Assembly (NCBI RefSeq): GCF_000471905.2
Contig: NW_006499364.1
Location: forward strand, 2,993,036 to 3,057,035
Direction of reading: 5' to 3'
Length of the DNA: 64,000 nt
DNA from: Amborella trichopoda
Lineage: Eukaryota > Streptophyta > Magnoliopsida > Amborellales > Amborellaceae
The notes below the pieces were generated by a model that did no database searches, was not told the origin of the DNA, and saw nothing but the letters and a program-made list of their open reading frames with translations. The first letter of the stretch is position 1; the number at the start of each line of letters is the position of its first letter. This document shows positions 11,103 to 24,149 of the stretch, piece after piece. The position numbers were made by a program, and so were the translations under genes.

Positions 11103-13676
11103 TATTGGAAGACATTTTTCATCAGCATGGGTCCCTAGTCAATAAAGCCTAACATACAGTGGAAATTATAAGAGTCTCAAAATAGCCCCTGAACTAACCA
11201 AGATCTTCATAAGGACTCTCAAAAGTCTCTTTCTAAGTTTTATCACATTTCGACATGTCCAAGGCAGTGCATATTGAGAAACAGTTATGGCAGAATCAGC
11301 CTCTAGCACTTTGAAACGGACCCTATAACTAGAGCTATATTTTAAGTGTCTCAATTTGTTGTGGGACAACCTCCATTGGATTCGGCATGGTTGAAAACCC
11401 CCAAGGGTCAAATTTTAGCTTAAACAGACATTCCAAGAAGAAGTTATAGGCAAACTTGCGAATAGGAGGAGCCGCATGCTATTCCCGTGGGGCCACCCTG
11501 CAACTAAGCTCCATTAACGGGACAATCACAAACAGAGACTTGCGATACTTATATCTCCCTTGTCCGATATCTGATCATGTCCCAACTTATTGGAACGTGT
11601 TCGTCGGATTGAGACGAGCGTATCGATAAGTGGAACGCTCCGAGACGACAGCTGAGCGCAAAGAAAAGCTAGAGAGAAGTTAATGATCTGCGAAGAAAGT
11701 GCAAGAAATTCAGCAGCATAATGCCTCGCTCGAGTAGCCAAATCACGCCGCTCCCGAGCCCAATCAATGCGCAACCAATTGCAATGCACGCGTAAGGTGT
11801 AGGGCTATCGCTAGTCCATACCCCATACATGATGAACGATCGGATTCCGCGCATGAAGCCGACGAAGTGACTACAAATTCCATCGCTGAAATTCCATATT
11901 CCTGCCAAAATTCCAAAGTTACAAAATCTTCGTTTGAGCACAAAATCGAGCTGCGTTTGTTGCCCCACGATCGTGATGACATGCTGAGTGTGATCCAGTG
12001 AAGAAATCATTGAAAAACATTAATGAACGAGCACAAAATTGATCCAAAGTTTCAAGATTCATTCACATTTCAAGTCAGCTGATCTTACCCTAAAAACATG
12101 ATCCATGACTCGAAGTTGGTATCAAATCGATCGCCATGCCGAGCCCCTCGAGAAAGCAATTATCTCTCGATCAACCGGGCATCAGAACCACCCCGGATCA
12201 TCTACGAAAAATCATTCACGTTCAAGGGCAACACAGGGACTGTTTTTGAATTCCACAACTTGTTAACAAGGGGAAACTCTGTCATTTTCACCCTATTTTC
12301 TAATTTCTTTTAATTCATTTTAATCTTAGTTTCCAACAATTAGGGTTACTTTTGATCATCCACCCATGTTTGGGCACAATTCTATATATACCCTACCATC
12401 ATTGTACGCAAAAGGCTTGAACCCTTCACAAAAGAGAGAGTTTCTACTTACTAAAGTTTCTCTTTCTTCTCATTGTTGGGTCACGTTGGGAAAAAGAGAG
12501 TAAGGAGAGAGAAACTATTGGATCGGTACCCTTAGGGTCAAGATAAAATCTTCTTTCTCGTTGTTTCTTTGTTCTTCTTCTTCTTCTTTTGAGCCTCCCT
12601 CAGTGGCAGTGCACGGTAGTGGAAGTGTCGTGCATGCCTCTTTCTTTTCTCTTTTCCTCTCCCTGGGTTTCACAGGTTGTGCATGGCGATAGCAGCACCA
12701 TGCGCAAGTTCCTCTCCCCTTATGTTGGTTCGTCTCTATCTCTCAGTGAGGTTGGCAGATGGCGTTGTTCATCGTCGTTCGCACGGAGGTCCTCGACGTC
12801 TTAGTGATGAGCGCAGACGGCGAAACCCATTGTCGCCCATAGGGGTCTTCACTCTGTTGCACACCTATCACAGATGTTGATGCCTATCGTCACGCGCGAG
12901 AGGTCACGGGAACACTTATCGTTGTTTGCGAGCTTCCTTCGCATGCTTACTACTTATCGTCACCTGCGAACCTCCTTCGTGTGATCCTCCAGGCTATCAC
13001 CATTCACTGGTTACTCTTGCGTCCCACGCCTATCGTCTTGTGCCTTGGTAAGGACTGTTGTCACCGAGCGCTGCACAAAGGGTTGTCGTCACCCGTGCAG
13101 CGGTGTGCTGCCTTCTTGTGTTGCCAGTGGCTTCGCCTAAGACCACCCGAAGTTCGTTGCTCGCCCTCTAGTCATGAGCAGCAGTGTCTAGCGCCGTCCA
13201 AGGGCCGCGACATTGCTACTCCATGGCTGTGGGTGGCAATGCTTAGCACCATCGGAACCCTATCTCTTCGTCGTGTCGTGCTTTTCTTCCACTTCATCAC
13301 CCTAACTTTTAACAATCTTAGCCATACGAATGTGCATTGCAGTACGACAAAGGTGGGTCTTTCAGTCCTCTTGTCTTGCAAATTAACCGTAGTAGTATTG
13401 TGTAGAAAATCAAGAGATTGCAGGTTAAGGGAGGCGATTTTGAACCAGCTGAAGCAGCTGGGGGCCTTTCTTATTGATATGAGAGGGCGCGCATGTGAGC
13501 CAGCCTAAGTAAGTCTCAAATCCACCTTAAATTCCTCTCTCATTGGTTTGTATACCTGCTCTTGCTCATGAGCAAGGTTCTTGAGAGAGCGATCTAAAGC
13601 CTCGGGTCTTTCGAACCCGAGACATATGTCACCCGAACACCAAGATCCGGGAAGGCAAGATCGAGGCACCTAACCA
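11103..13676 (+). mobile_element. 5' LTR L4 of E4
   Basis: This 2574-base LTR belongs to subfamily B. The first two bases are TA instead of TG, the only change in the terminal 12 bases compared with L5. It contains U3, TATA (12383), a transcribed GC-richer R/U5 with imperfect repeats around 12660-13270, and the U5 block AGAGGGCGCGCATG near 13482. The end CCTAACCA is at 13669-13676. Confidence 0.9.
12383..12390 (+). promoter_or_regulatory. TATA box of LTR L4
   Basis: TATATATA follows the conserved GTTTGGGCACAATTC block, as in L5 at 29503. It is the expected promoter for the E4 genomic RNA. Confidence 0.7.
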
Positions 13677-13679
13677 GCT

Positions 13680-13697
13680 TGGTGACTCCATTAAGGA
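13680..13697 (+). other. Primer-binding site of E4
   Basis: TTGGTGACTCCATTAAGG sits three bases after the LTR end. It differs from the E1/E2 version at a few positions, in line with decay. Confidence 0.75.
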
Positions 13698-13765
13698 CTT
13701 ATTACTCCTTCCTCGGTTCGCTCTTCTTTGATCAATATCCTCTTTTAATTTTTTCACTACTTTCT

Positions 13766-15130
13766 ATGGCACCTAGGTTATTCAACTAGTTCATCCGAGT
13801 CGAGGATTTTCTCATCCCTGCAAGCGATCTTCTCAAGCTTCTTCCCCTACACTCCATCTGAGTCAGAACTCACAGTCCTTCTCCCAAGTTCTCTCCTGGA
13901 TCGGTGTGAGAGTGGACATAAAGATCACTGCCTAGTGAACTCTCTATCGAGTCCCCATGCATTAGTAGCACATCTGTTACAGCACACACCACCCAACCTA
14001 CTATTAGCAAGTCTCTTGCGGGTCATATTGTTGAGGTAAGTTGGAAGGCTGCCCTATCCACTCTTGCAAAAGGTAAGTAAGTTGCCATCGCTTCAGAGAG
14101 CCGTCGCAAGGCTACCCCTCGAACTCCTCTACTACCCCGAACCTTTACACCTGGAGGCTCAGTACACAAAGGCAGGAACCCTGATGTCTCCACCCCATGC
14201 ACACACCTAAAGGCTCGTGGTACATCCATTCAAGCCACACCTCGGGATAACTTTCATGCTGCCTTGAGCTTGCGTTCAAGGCTAGGCCTTCATGGGCCAA
14301 ACCCTGCATGTGTCATGCATCCCACAGTTCGGGGCAGCACCAGGTCTGTGTTAGCTTGAGCACCAGAGGGTCGACTGCTTCATCCTCCCTCTCAGCACAC
14401 ATAACTTCACCCTATGAGAGATAGGTTCCTACCCCATCCCACATAGACACAAGCTCGTGGGTCTTGACCTTCCAAGGTCGAACCGGTTGATCGATCCAGG
14501 GCTGACCCTCAAGTCACCCGGACGGTTAACCCTAAAGGTGTACACGCACCAACTTTGTAGGTTCCTCCTCGCTCTCGACTTAGGCAAAGTCATGAACCAG
14601 GTCCTTCTTCTGTCACTCTTCCCTCACCAGGAAAACACCTCGAGACTTGGTACTCATAGGTTTTCCCTAAGAGTCTCATCTTGAGCCAGTCTTAGGTCAG
14701 CCGCGCACCCGAGCCTCACAAAGGGACTTGGAGCAGTGGCCGGATGTCTGACAGAATTTCCAGCCTCAAAAGCAGAGGCCCAGGTTGCCTTCAGTCCTAG
14801 GACCCCACTCCTTGTTCTAACTATAGACACAACCCTTGCATGCTCAAGAAAAGTGGGGCAGCTAACTCTTAGGCCCAATTTTGGGGTAAAGTCCACAACA
14901 TCCTCAGGATTAAGCAGAAGAGAGGCTACAAATCCTGACCAGAGAGGCCTCCAAGGCTGTTGAGGTCACTACTCTCTGTGACCTCCTGCATTGTAATCCC
15001 TTTTTCCCTCTCCAAACTCCAGAACCCGAGCAAATCCAAGAGTATTGCTTGGTGATCTCTACCCTGAAACCACGGTCCCAAGACCATCAAGAACCGGTCC
15101 TCACAAGATCGCTCGAGTCCAGTCGGGGAA
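13766..15130 (+). pseudogene. Leader ORF1 of E4, broken
   Basis: An ATG 86 bases after the PBS starts MAPRLFN, then a TAG, then FIRVEDFLIPAS, matching the other ORF1 starts. Another conserved block near 14005 reads KSLAGHIVEVSWKAALS with a TAA shortly after. Beyond that come LPRTFTPGGS and CTHLKARG, also found in E2. The block around 14970-15110 (PFFPLQTPEPEQIQE, RSQDHQEPVLT) links ORF1 to the gag start and is matched in E5 and E7. Several stops and shifts inactivate it. Function unknown. Confidence 0.45.
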
Positions 15131-15152
15131 AGTTGAGCTCTTGTAGACTGAC

Positions 15153-17760
15153 TTGCCACGCTTGACTCGCCAACCTCAGCAGTCCATTGCTCCACCTGGC
15201 TTTGACCTTTCAGAAGAAATGGTCAATGTCATGGTGTTCAATGATTCAGATGACGCGAACAGGTTCGAGGTAATGGTGCAAACCATCATTGAGAAGATGG
15301 AACATTTAGAAGCCTCCAGGTCCCCTTCTTCTCACCATGAGACCGATTCCCCGATAGGTGAAGACAAAATTCCCAGGCAACCACCCTCACCTGCCACCCC
15401 TGGGGTTTCCTAAATTGACATAGATGCCATGGTGTCCCACAGTATCAAGAACAAGGTCCCAGGCATACAGGAGGCACTACTCTACCAGAAGCCGTACCCT
15501 TCGTACATTGACCGGGTATCGTTTCCCCTAAACTATCAAAAAGGAAAGCTCCCCCGGTTCAACTGTACCACATTTCCTCTCCAGCATACTACCCACTTCC
15601 AAGCGGCCTGTCGAGAGATGGCGACTGATGGGTGACTCCTCCATCAGTTCGTCGAGATCCTCGAAGGGCTAGCCTTCCAGTGGTATGCTCGATTGCATCC
15701 ATACTTGGTGCACACGTGGTAAGAAATGGAGCAATTGTTTTAACAACACTTCTATGAAGTCCAAAGGTACATGGTCTCTTACTCTAACTCAAGACCCTAG
15801 TGAGCTGGTTGACAAGTTCAACGCTCCATGGAGAGAGATGGCAACCTTTCATGCAACTCCCATGACAGAAAAAGAAGTTGTCCATACCTGTATACGGAAC
15901 ATGCTTCTCGAGATCGTCGTGCATGTCGAGGCCTCCAATCCGCGTTACATATTAGAAGCTCATCTCTAAAGTAATTCGTATTGAGGGTCTGTCCATGCAT
16001 CATGGTGGATCTCGTCAGCTCCGGCTTGAATTCTCACTCCAATAGTCGGGGCAGCTAGCAAAAAGCAGTGAATAGTGCAGCCGTCAGCGTGATTGACACC
16101 AAGAACACCATCCCTCAAACACTTAACATAGCAAGGCACAAACACCTCAGGTGGGGGGCAAGCAACAGTCCTACAATAAGGTCCAGCCACCTAAAAATGC
16201 TAGTCGATTTGACTTTTGAATTCAGCATCATAATAAGGTTTACCCCTTCGACAAGGAGTGGACTCCTACACTGCTTCGACTGCTACTAGATCAGAACATG
16301 ATCTAGCAGCCGAAGGTCAACACCACAGAGCCGGCTAGGCAGGAGATGAATGAGAGGTATTGTGCCTATCACTGGAAAGTAGGCCACCCCACGGATGACT
16401 ACAATAAGCTAAATGACACTATCAAGCCCTTATTAATAAGGGTCATATAAATCTTGAAGAATTAAAGAAAGCTTTCAGGGCAACTGAGGCTTCTCACATA
16501 GTGACAATACAAGAAGATGATGGGGCACCCACTATCCTCCGCGCACTATTTTCCATAATGCTCGAAGAGGAACACATCATACAGTGGTCGACAAGGCAGC
16601 CTAAGTTCCTGCCTCCAAGAACAGAGAACCTCTGGTTCTCGTATCACCTGATACGAGGCCATGACGTGAGCAAATGCACTGGCTTCCACGAACTGTTGGT
16701 AAAGAAGATGCAGCAATGCCAGGAATCTCATGGTAACCCAGAAGGGCCCTCAAGGCCCTATTCTACCAGTGCAAGAATAACTCCAGATGCAAGCTCTGGG
16801 AAGCACTGAGCCAGATCCTCTGCAGGCCCTCTTTGAGGCAATGCTCCAACAGGGTCTCGTTACTCCCAAACCTACCAGGCAACCTAAGCGCCTTGCCTAG
16901 GGTACAAAAAACCTCTGGTGCCCATATCACCTAGTATGGAGCCACGAGACGAAGGAATGCTCTGGGTTCGAAGCTATAGTCGCAAAGAAGGTCTAGGAAG
17001 GCCACATCGTTTGCGCGGTCCTCCTGGAACTCTTCCAAGCCGCCACTCCTGTTCGAGAGGACCCCCACTACAGGCCCCTCATGAGCATATATCGAACCTT
17101 TCAGAGCCCTCAACCTCTCAGCCTTGAAAAGTCTTCCATGGCCGAAGTAGGCTCAAATCCTTGAAGCGTGAGGCAGTCCACTATGCTAGGACTACTCACC
17201 AACCCGATGGGGCAGACCAAACCCTTCCTTAGGGGTCCAGAAGGAGATGACGAGCAACTAGGTCAGTCCACAGAAGGAATCCCATCCCTCAGCCACCAGT
17301 CAAGGAAGAATTCCTTAGGCCCCTTCCTCCACTGCCGACCTTTCAAGACTTCATTCCAAGCGCAGCTCGCCTTATCCTTATTCAATTAGGCGGATGTCCT
17401 TAAGTCACCAATAGCTCGAGACCCCTCCAATATGAGTGACGATGCTAAAAGCACCGCACAACGGTCAAAGTTGAGGCAAGACCTAAACTACCCCTTGCAG
17501 TCATCCAATATGGGTGACGACACTAAAAGCACCCCCCAACGGTCAAAGCCGGGGCAAGACCTAAAATATCCCTTGCACACCTCCAATTCCGGCGATGAAG
17601 TAAAAAGCTGCCCGAAACATTCTAACTCTTCTTGTCCTCCCTCCTCTTCTATTCCTTCCACAGGATAATAGTGCCAAGACTTCGACGCTCTAAACAGAGA
17701 GCTCGAAGGCACCAGCCTCAGCAGGTCGCAGCAAAAGTGCCTCAAAGAGATGCTGGCCTA
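15153..17760 (+). pseudogene. gag: gag of E4 with three zinc-knuckle motifs
   Basis: The N-terminal part is the open frame 15153-15413; the core carries YQKPYPSYIDRVSF near 15485, LEGLAFQWYARL near 15660 and LTLTQDPSELVDKF near 15780, with stops TGA (15633), TAA (15720) and TAA (15742). Three C-x2-H-x4-H-x4-C motifs follow: 16361-16402 (last Cys changed to Tyr), 16636-16677 (first Cys changed to Phe) and 16919-16960 (complete, CPYHLVWSHETKEC). The second and third sit in a diverged duplication of about 280 bases. The tail 17432-17668 has a 26-residue repeat (GDDTKSTPQRS, GQDLKYPL). E2 and E5 have two knuckles, so the third is particular to E4. Confidence 0.8.
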
Positions 17761-17954
17761 GGCAGCTGGATTCTTGACAGTCACCGACGGCCTGTTAACC
17801 CAAGCCAAAACCGAGCCATCATCAAGCTCCTCTTCCAAAGAGGCCTCCCACATGGTGCAGATCTTGGAAGTACCACCCAGCATGGGGAAAATGAACTGAA
17901 GATCAAGGATGAAGCTACAGCCCGCGCCTCAAAAGCTTAAGATCCTCAAGTTTC

Positions 17955-18900
17955 TTGATCCTTCACTTTTCCCTAAACCTCAACTTCAAACCTCTACATC
18001 CCTTATACAAATCCCTATTATTTCCCCATCAACCCAAACCGCACCAGCTGAATAACAAAGTGAACTATTGTCACAAACCCAAAACTCAGCCAAAATCTAT
18101 CCCCAAGCCTGCCTTACCACCTACACCAGTGACTGGATTAGGAACAAGGAAGACTAATAAGGAAAAAGTCAAATATGATGTAATTAGGAATTTAAGAAAC
18201 CTTCTAGCCCTTATAAATATCATGATGCCCTCTTGTTGTCTAGAGACTACCATATGGCTCTGGTTTAAGCTCTTTCTAACCCAATGGTGTATGATTCTGA
18301 TGTGGAGCCCATTGAGGTTGACCCAACCATCTTGAGTGGATGCTTAGCAATCTCCTTTCTAAAGACGACCTTCAGTTAGGAGGCAAATTTCACAATTTCG
18401 CCCTCTTCATGAATGGTGACCTACATGCCGACCCTATCAACTGGATCTTGCTGGATGGAGGATCGGCAGTCAACCTGATCCTAGGAAGGATCCTCACCCG
18501 ATTGGGATTAGGGTCTGACGACCTCACTCCTACCCACATCACCGTGTAAGGGTTCAATCAATCAGGGGAGAAGCCAGCTGGCACAGTGCGCCTTCATCTC
18601 AAGATCGGTGACCTGAACGATTACGCTCAGTTTCATGTAATCGACACCGATACCTCTTAGAACATCCTGCTCAGCCGTCCTTGGCTTCATGATCAGGGGA
18701 TGGTTCCTTCTGTGCTCCACCAGTGCTTCAAATACAGCCGACATGGGAGACAACACACAGTCTATGCTGACAAAAGACCGTTCCCTGTAGCTGAGACTTA
18801 CTATGCCGACGCTAAGTACTATTTTATAGACCTTCCAACACCAAAAAAGTCAAAAGATGATGATTGGAAGCTTGTGAGAGAGTCATGACCATCGTCTCAC
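17955..18900 (+). pseudogene. Aspartic protease of E4
   Basis: Retropepsin matures gag and pol. In the frame 18340-18888 the active-site region reads ILLDGGSAVNLI (near 18444), the D-x-G-S-A form usual in Tat-type elements, and farther on NILLSRPWLHDQGMVPS, the flap and second core strand with the R-P-W motif. Two in-frame TAG/TAA stops (18547 and 18658) break it; the second replaces a Tyr codon. Upstream, YHDALLLSRDYHMALV and VDPTILSGCLAISFL near 18215-18355 are the known run-up to this protease, in another frame. Confidence 0.75.
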
Positions 18901-18924
18901 GATGATGTTGAAGATCTAGGGCTA

Positions 18925-19710
18925 ATGATCACGGACATCTTCAAAGAAGAGGAAAGACAAGGTAAGATCCTCCCTTTTACTCCTATTTACCCAAATATAC
19001 CTTGCTACCTCTCCTGGTCATGGTGTCATCCCTCAAAGAGGAAATATTCCCCGTCTACCTCTAATTCGTCAAAACAAAATGGCGAGCTAGAAGCAACTCC
19101 TGTGACTGAGGAAGTCGTAGAGGTAGACCTTCCAGCACCGAGGGTCACCAATACGCCGGACCAGCATAAGGTCCTGCACTTCCCCATTGCTCTTTTACAA
19201 GCAGAATTTGTACAAAACCTCCAAGGAATGTACTCTAAATTCTATCCTCCTTGAACAAGGGGATCACCAACAACCATGAGAAGGTCTTACACCTCTGAGA
19301 GGCTGTCGAAGAGGTACAAGTGGACAAGAGTCAGCCCTCTGGCTCTTAGGAACAAGACCCCATGGCAGAGTTGAGAAGTGAGGGTCGTAGCCTCTAGAAC
19401 CAGTTGGAGGTTATGCGCGTCACTTCAAGGCACTTAAAGGGGTTCGTCCATGAGACTCAAACCTATGACAAGCTCAAAATCAATGCACCTCGAATCGAAG
19501 CCAAGGCTCCCCCAGACTGGAGCATTTACAGCAAACAGGCACACCAGATCATGAGAAGCATGGATCACGCGCCCCAGTCCAATCAAACACTAAGGGGTGA
19601 GGAAGCAACGGCTCCCCCATTCGAGATCATTGAGGCTACAGTAAGCTGTCATAAGTCAAAGCAAGGGGTGGGATATTCTTCTTCATCTTACACTAACAAG
19701 GGGTGAAAGC
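18925..19710 (+). pseudogene. Post-protease linker of E4 with a G-patch-like remnant
   Basis: Two open pieces (18925-19254 and 19404-19706) follow the protease. The second contains DWSIYSKQAHQIMRSMDHAP and then LRGEEATAPPFE. The spacing resembles the G-patch (x-I-M-x-x-M-G-x-x-P-x-x-x-L-G) that many Tat-type elements carry between protease and RT, but the glycines are gone, so this is an inference. The frame ends in the basic run KQGVGYSSSSYTNKG and stops, with no RT behind it. A purine-rich run (19711-19742) marks the change to antisense coding. Confidence 0.45.
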
Positions 19711-19839
19711 AGTAAAACAGAAAAAGAAAGAAGAGAAAAAGACATGTCACACACAAAGAGAAAAAAAGAGTGGTTCCATTCATTAATTAAGTGGCATTAC
19801 AAGCACCTTTACTTTACAAAAAGAAGAAATGAAAAGAAA

Positions 19840-22800
19840 AAGAGAAAGAAGGCATCATCAGAATCGATCAATTGCTTCATTGATCTTCCCCTTGTATGTC
19901 GCAGCTTATACCTTCGCTCGCTTGATTTCACTCTTCAACCCTGCCACCAGCTCCGCCTCATGCTTCATCAATGTGGTCACTTCTCCGAGGGAATACTTGA
20001 GGACCAAAATGTTATCAACAAGAACCTTGTCCTTTGCTTCCCAAGCCGTAATCTCTTTCTCCATCTTGTCAATTTTTTGCATCAGCTCTAATATCTTCTC
20101 CCTTAGAGCCATCACTTTGCGGTGGTGGGTGACGGTCTTCTCAGCTAGGTCTGATCTTCAGGAGATTGCAGCATCCATCTGTTGTGATTGGGTGTTTTCC
20201 AGTTCACGGTAGCGCAAAAGTGAAGACTCCAAAGGGGGTAATTGTAAGCTCTTTAGCCGCTATGTAGTTGCTTCTTCACGCAAGGACTTTTCCCTCCATC
20301 CCTCCAGCTCATTGGCAACGTTGTCAAAGTAAAGAAAGACTTCGGGCGCATTCCCTAAGGTGATCACCCTCAACTATAAGATTGTCGTTCCAAGCTTTTC
20401 AAGGAGAACTCATTTAGCTTCTAGAGACCCGTTCAAAGCATCTAAAAAATGACGCTTGATAGCCCACTGAAAGTGGGCCTGGGCAGTATAATAGGAGCGA
20501 CCACGACGGGAGGACCCCTTGTTGCAGCCAAGGCCTCAGGCTCGGCAACCTCAGACTGCTCGGGTACCTCAGCAACAGGTCTCTCTCTCTGATCCCCTGT
20601 CACGACCACGTCGGGCTCGACCCACTCAAGCTCAGATGCCATAGCTTCACCCTCGCCAAGCTCCATAGCCTCAGCCAGGATAACGTTGATCTCCTCACCT
20701 AGAGCTACAACGTTAGTCTCAGTCTACACCACTGTAGCCTCCTCCCCCGGGGTAGCAATCTCTCCCTATGTCCCCTCTTCTCAAACGGCCATCTCCACCT
20801 CAGCAGGTTCGACACCTTCTCCCTCTCCTTCTTCGCCCTTGTCTACCATGGCGACCACTTCAGCTATAGGCTCTCCCACAGGGCCTGCCTCCTCTACAGC
20901 CACGAGTGTGGCCTCTGGGCCTCCAAGCCTGATCCCTGAGGGTGTTCTGCCTCTGCATCCCTAGCAGCTACGTCACACGAGACACCAACCTCCTGTTGCT
21001 CGGGTGGCCCCTCTTTAGGCCCTGAGGCTCCAACCTCTTCTATGATAACAAGCTCTACTGGGGTTTCCCTTTCCTCAGTAGGCACAACAACCTCTAGAGC
21101 TCCAGAGGCTCTCTCTGCCTCTGCTGCTCCAATAAGGCCAGCCTCATTCACCTCCATCGAGACTAGGCCCTCCCCTTCAGTCACAGACATCACTTCCTGG
21201 TCAGAAGAAATCTTGATTAGGTCAGTAGGACCTGAGGCACCGGCTTGAACCTTTGAAGGGCCAGGGGAAGCTTCAGGTGAAGGAGAAGGTGAATCCTCAA
21301 GAGCAGAGGGCGATGCAAATATAGCAAGAAACACGTAGCCCTCTGAAGAAGCCGAGGGGGAGGAGCCGTCTTCTGGATCGCGGACCGCTAGAATCTTATG
21401 CCCTTTGCATTTCGAAGCCTTGGATTCCTTCTTAGCCGGAGCCAAAGGGTAGCCCACTTTCTCTTCTTTTCCTTGGCTTGCTCAGGTACAACGGTCTTCG
21501 AGGGGCCTGATTTGGATGAATTGGTGGCTAGCTTGCTATGAGAGCCGCTCCCTATCAACTCATCAAATCTAGGAATGGACGCCCTTCATAACTCAAGACT
21601 TTGCGGCATGCCTTCCATTGGAAAATGTCAGAGAGGTTGTCAAAAATTATCTCTATCTTCTTCTCCATATTGAGAAACCACGACAAAGACCTTTCCACAA
21701 AAGTCTAGCAAGGCCCCTCGATCGCCCACTAATCATGGGGGAAGCCTAGGGTAATTATTTCCCTTAGGGGTGTGGTCATTGCCATTTTTCGTTGCCTTGT
21801 ATCCTGGTTCCAGTGGCTACTCTCCTCTTTGCAAGGGTTGTCCATGTCCCAATACCCGTTGTTCGTGATTCTCCACCAGAGTTTGTGAGCTTTAGTTGCC
21901 CGTACCATCTTGCCAAAATGGGCCAGCACGTATTTCCTTACCTTGGTGGCCTCCATGCATGTGGCCCAAGCAATGCGAATGTGCCTCGAGAGCCAAGTCT
22001 CCCAGAGGGTTCCCAATTGGCCCTTCTTCCAGTGAGTAGCCTGCTATGCCGTTTCTCAAAGAATACTGAGAACAGGCAGTCTTGATCTAGCCCATGCTGC
22101 CGGGCAAACCGATGAGGAAACTATCCTTTAAGCTTCACACTATAGTTAGTGCAATAGGAAAGAACTCTACCTCTAACGCTCAGCATGAACATCAATTCTT
22201 TTGAGCTGGTGAAGTCACCGTTTAGGTGGTGGCCCAGCTCGTCAACAAATGCATGCTCTGTGACGCCTCCAACTCGGAATACCACTCAGGTCATCTGGAG
22301 GTGATTATTGTAACAGGCTGTGTGCATGACCTGGGGTGTGGAAAATTGTCTTCTTCTTGGAAATCTTCAGTAAAAATAGGCACACAGCTTCCTCCGACTC
22401 TCTAGTCCTGAGATATGTGCCCAAAAAATAAGCCCCAACCAAGTCGTACAAAAAATGGACTGGGAAAGCAATCTTGAAATCCCTAAGGAAAGCCTCACCA
22501 TCTACTATGCAACTCCCTCCTTCATCCCCTTGATACTGTCTTCCCCTGGAAATGGCTCCTAGGCCATGATAAATTCTACACAAAATGGGCTATGCGAGTG
22601 TGTACTCCTTCCTATGCACCATGTCATAGATCACATAGAATGTGCTAGGATGAATGACGTCTGCCCCTCCTGGCAGGGCAAATTTACATAAGAAGAGTAC
22701 TAAGTAAGCAGCCAGGACAATATGCTCATTCTTCTTCTGCAGCTAGAAAAATGGTGGGATTTTCTTCTCCCCTTTTCTCAACGCCAGACCAGCTTCATCT

Positions 22801-23640
22801 GTACGGTCACCATAGAAGAATGCTATCCATTTGACGAAGGTGATTCGACCACTTTTGAGATCATCATAGAGTTGTTGGTACATCCCGAACAATTACTGCA
22901 GCCCAACCAGAGGGGTTTCTTTACTTACCTTCTCCCCTCAAAAAATGATTGAATTTGGAGAAATAAACTCTCCATACATAACACCAAGGAGCGACATTTC
23001 ACCAATGTGCAGTTCCATCAATGTTATCCCTGCCTCCCCATGACCAAGTAGCCATGCGTTGCTAACATGGCTCCATGTTTTCAACAACACTTTGACCGTG
23101 TTTGAGTAACGATCATAGTAGCCCCCTGAGCATTGGAGGGCGGCCAGCAATGAAGTCGGTCTCAAAGTATCTCTGAAATGCCTCAGCACTTTCATGGTCC
23201 ATGAGTAGTACCCCTTCAGGTACTGGTGCTCCCCTTGTACTTGCAGGCCAACCGAAGACCATTTCATGTCCCGGGTTTGTATCATCTGCTTTCTTAGAGT
23301 CGGCAAGTTTCTATTTGAGGCTATGTTTCGGTGCAGGCAATGCAGGTGTCCTACCCCTTCTTTTACACTCACATTGTCATCATTATCTTCCCTCGTAACC
23401 AATCGGATGGGGTCACTAACAAAGGTGACGCTCAAGGGCCACCTTAGTTCACATAAGCTGTCCGTGAGCCAGATTGGCTCATCTCTCACCAAGCTTTCAC
23501 TGGTGAATTCATCTCTTCCAAGCTCCCCTACTCGTGGGATGTTCTTCACATTTGGAATAGCATCTGAAGATTGGGCCATTAGAGCAAAAGTTTCACTGTT
23601 AAAGGGCGATAAGCGGTCGCGAAGAACTACGCTCACAAAG
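19840..23640 (-). pseudogene. Antisense plant-mobile-domain (PMD) gene inside E4
   Basis: On the minus strand, 22938-23636 is one open frame of 232 codons. It contains YYSWTMKVLRHFRDTL, YDRYSNTVKVLLKTW and HGEAGITLMELHIGEMSLLG, ending in YGEFISPN. This is the signature of the plant mobile domain, a family of host proteins and transposon-borne copies. Further on, in shifting frames, come FPVHFLYDLVGAYFLGTYLR (22305-22583), an acidic Ser/Pro/Glu-rich part (20442-21457) and a C-terminal coiled coil (19906-20115, MALREKILELMQKIDKMEKE). That order (PMD, acidic linker, coiled coil) fits known PMD proteins. Several stops make it a pseudogene. Extra antisense ORFs with such domains have been described in Tat-lineage elements. 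Its role in the element is unknown. Confidence 0.6.
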
Positions 23641-23644
23641 GCCT

Positions 23645-24140
23645 ATCGCCAACTGGCCACTCAAGGCGTAATGCTGGAAAACTATCGTCGTCTCGCAGCC
23701 AAGGGTAGGACTATCGCTGTCTACCCTCTGAGATGTGATTGTTGTGCGTAGAGGGCAGGACTATTGTCTTCTGCCCGCTGAGATGGTTGCGGCCACTGAG
23801 AAGGCAGGGCTATCACCTTCTCGCAACCAAGGCTGGACTATTATTGTTTGTCCACTGAGATGGCAGGGCTATCGCCGTCTTGCAAGCAAGACAGGACTAT
23901 TGTTGTCTGCCCACTGAGACGGCCACTGAGAAGGCAGGACTATTGTCGTCTGCCCACTGAGAAGGCTGGGCTATCGCCGTCTCGCAACCAAGGGCAAGAT
24001 TATCACCGTCTACCCACTGAGACGGGATTGTTGTGCCATGGGGGCAGGATTATTTCAAACTACCCGCTAAGATGGTTTCATTATGCTCACAAGGTAGCGC
24101 TAACACCATCTCGTGACCAAGTGCTATCGCTGTCTACCAA
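23645..24140 (-). repeat. Tandem repeat just upstream of the PMD frame
   Basis: About a dozen units of 27-48 bases repeat GGCAGGGCTATCGCCGTCT and CTGCCCACTGAGA. They lie between the first open frame of the antisense gene and its leader, so they could be intron or leader sequence of that transcript. Confidence 0.65.
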
Positions 24141-24149
24141 AGTAAAGCA

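Noticed and set aside
19840..23640. PMD gene as an ordinary host gene
   Set aside because: It lies between the two LTRs of E4 and next to its protease, is broken by stops, and antisense PMD frames are known from such elements. A captured host gene remains possible.
23645..24140. CRISPR-like regular repeats
   Set aside because: Unit and spacer lengths vary, repeats are imperfect, and the context is a plant retrotransposon.
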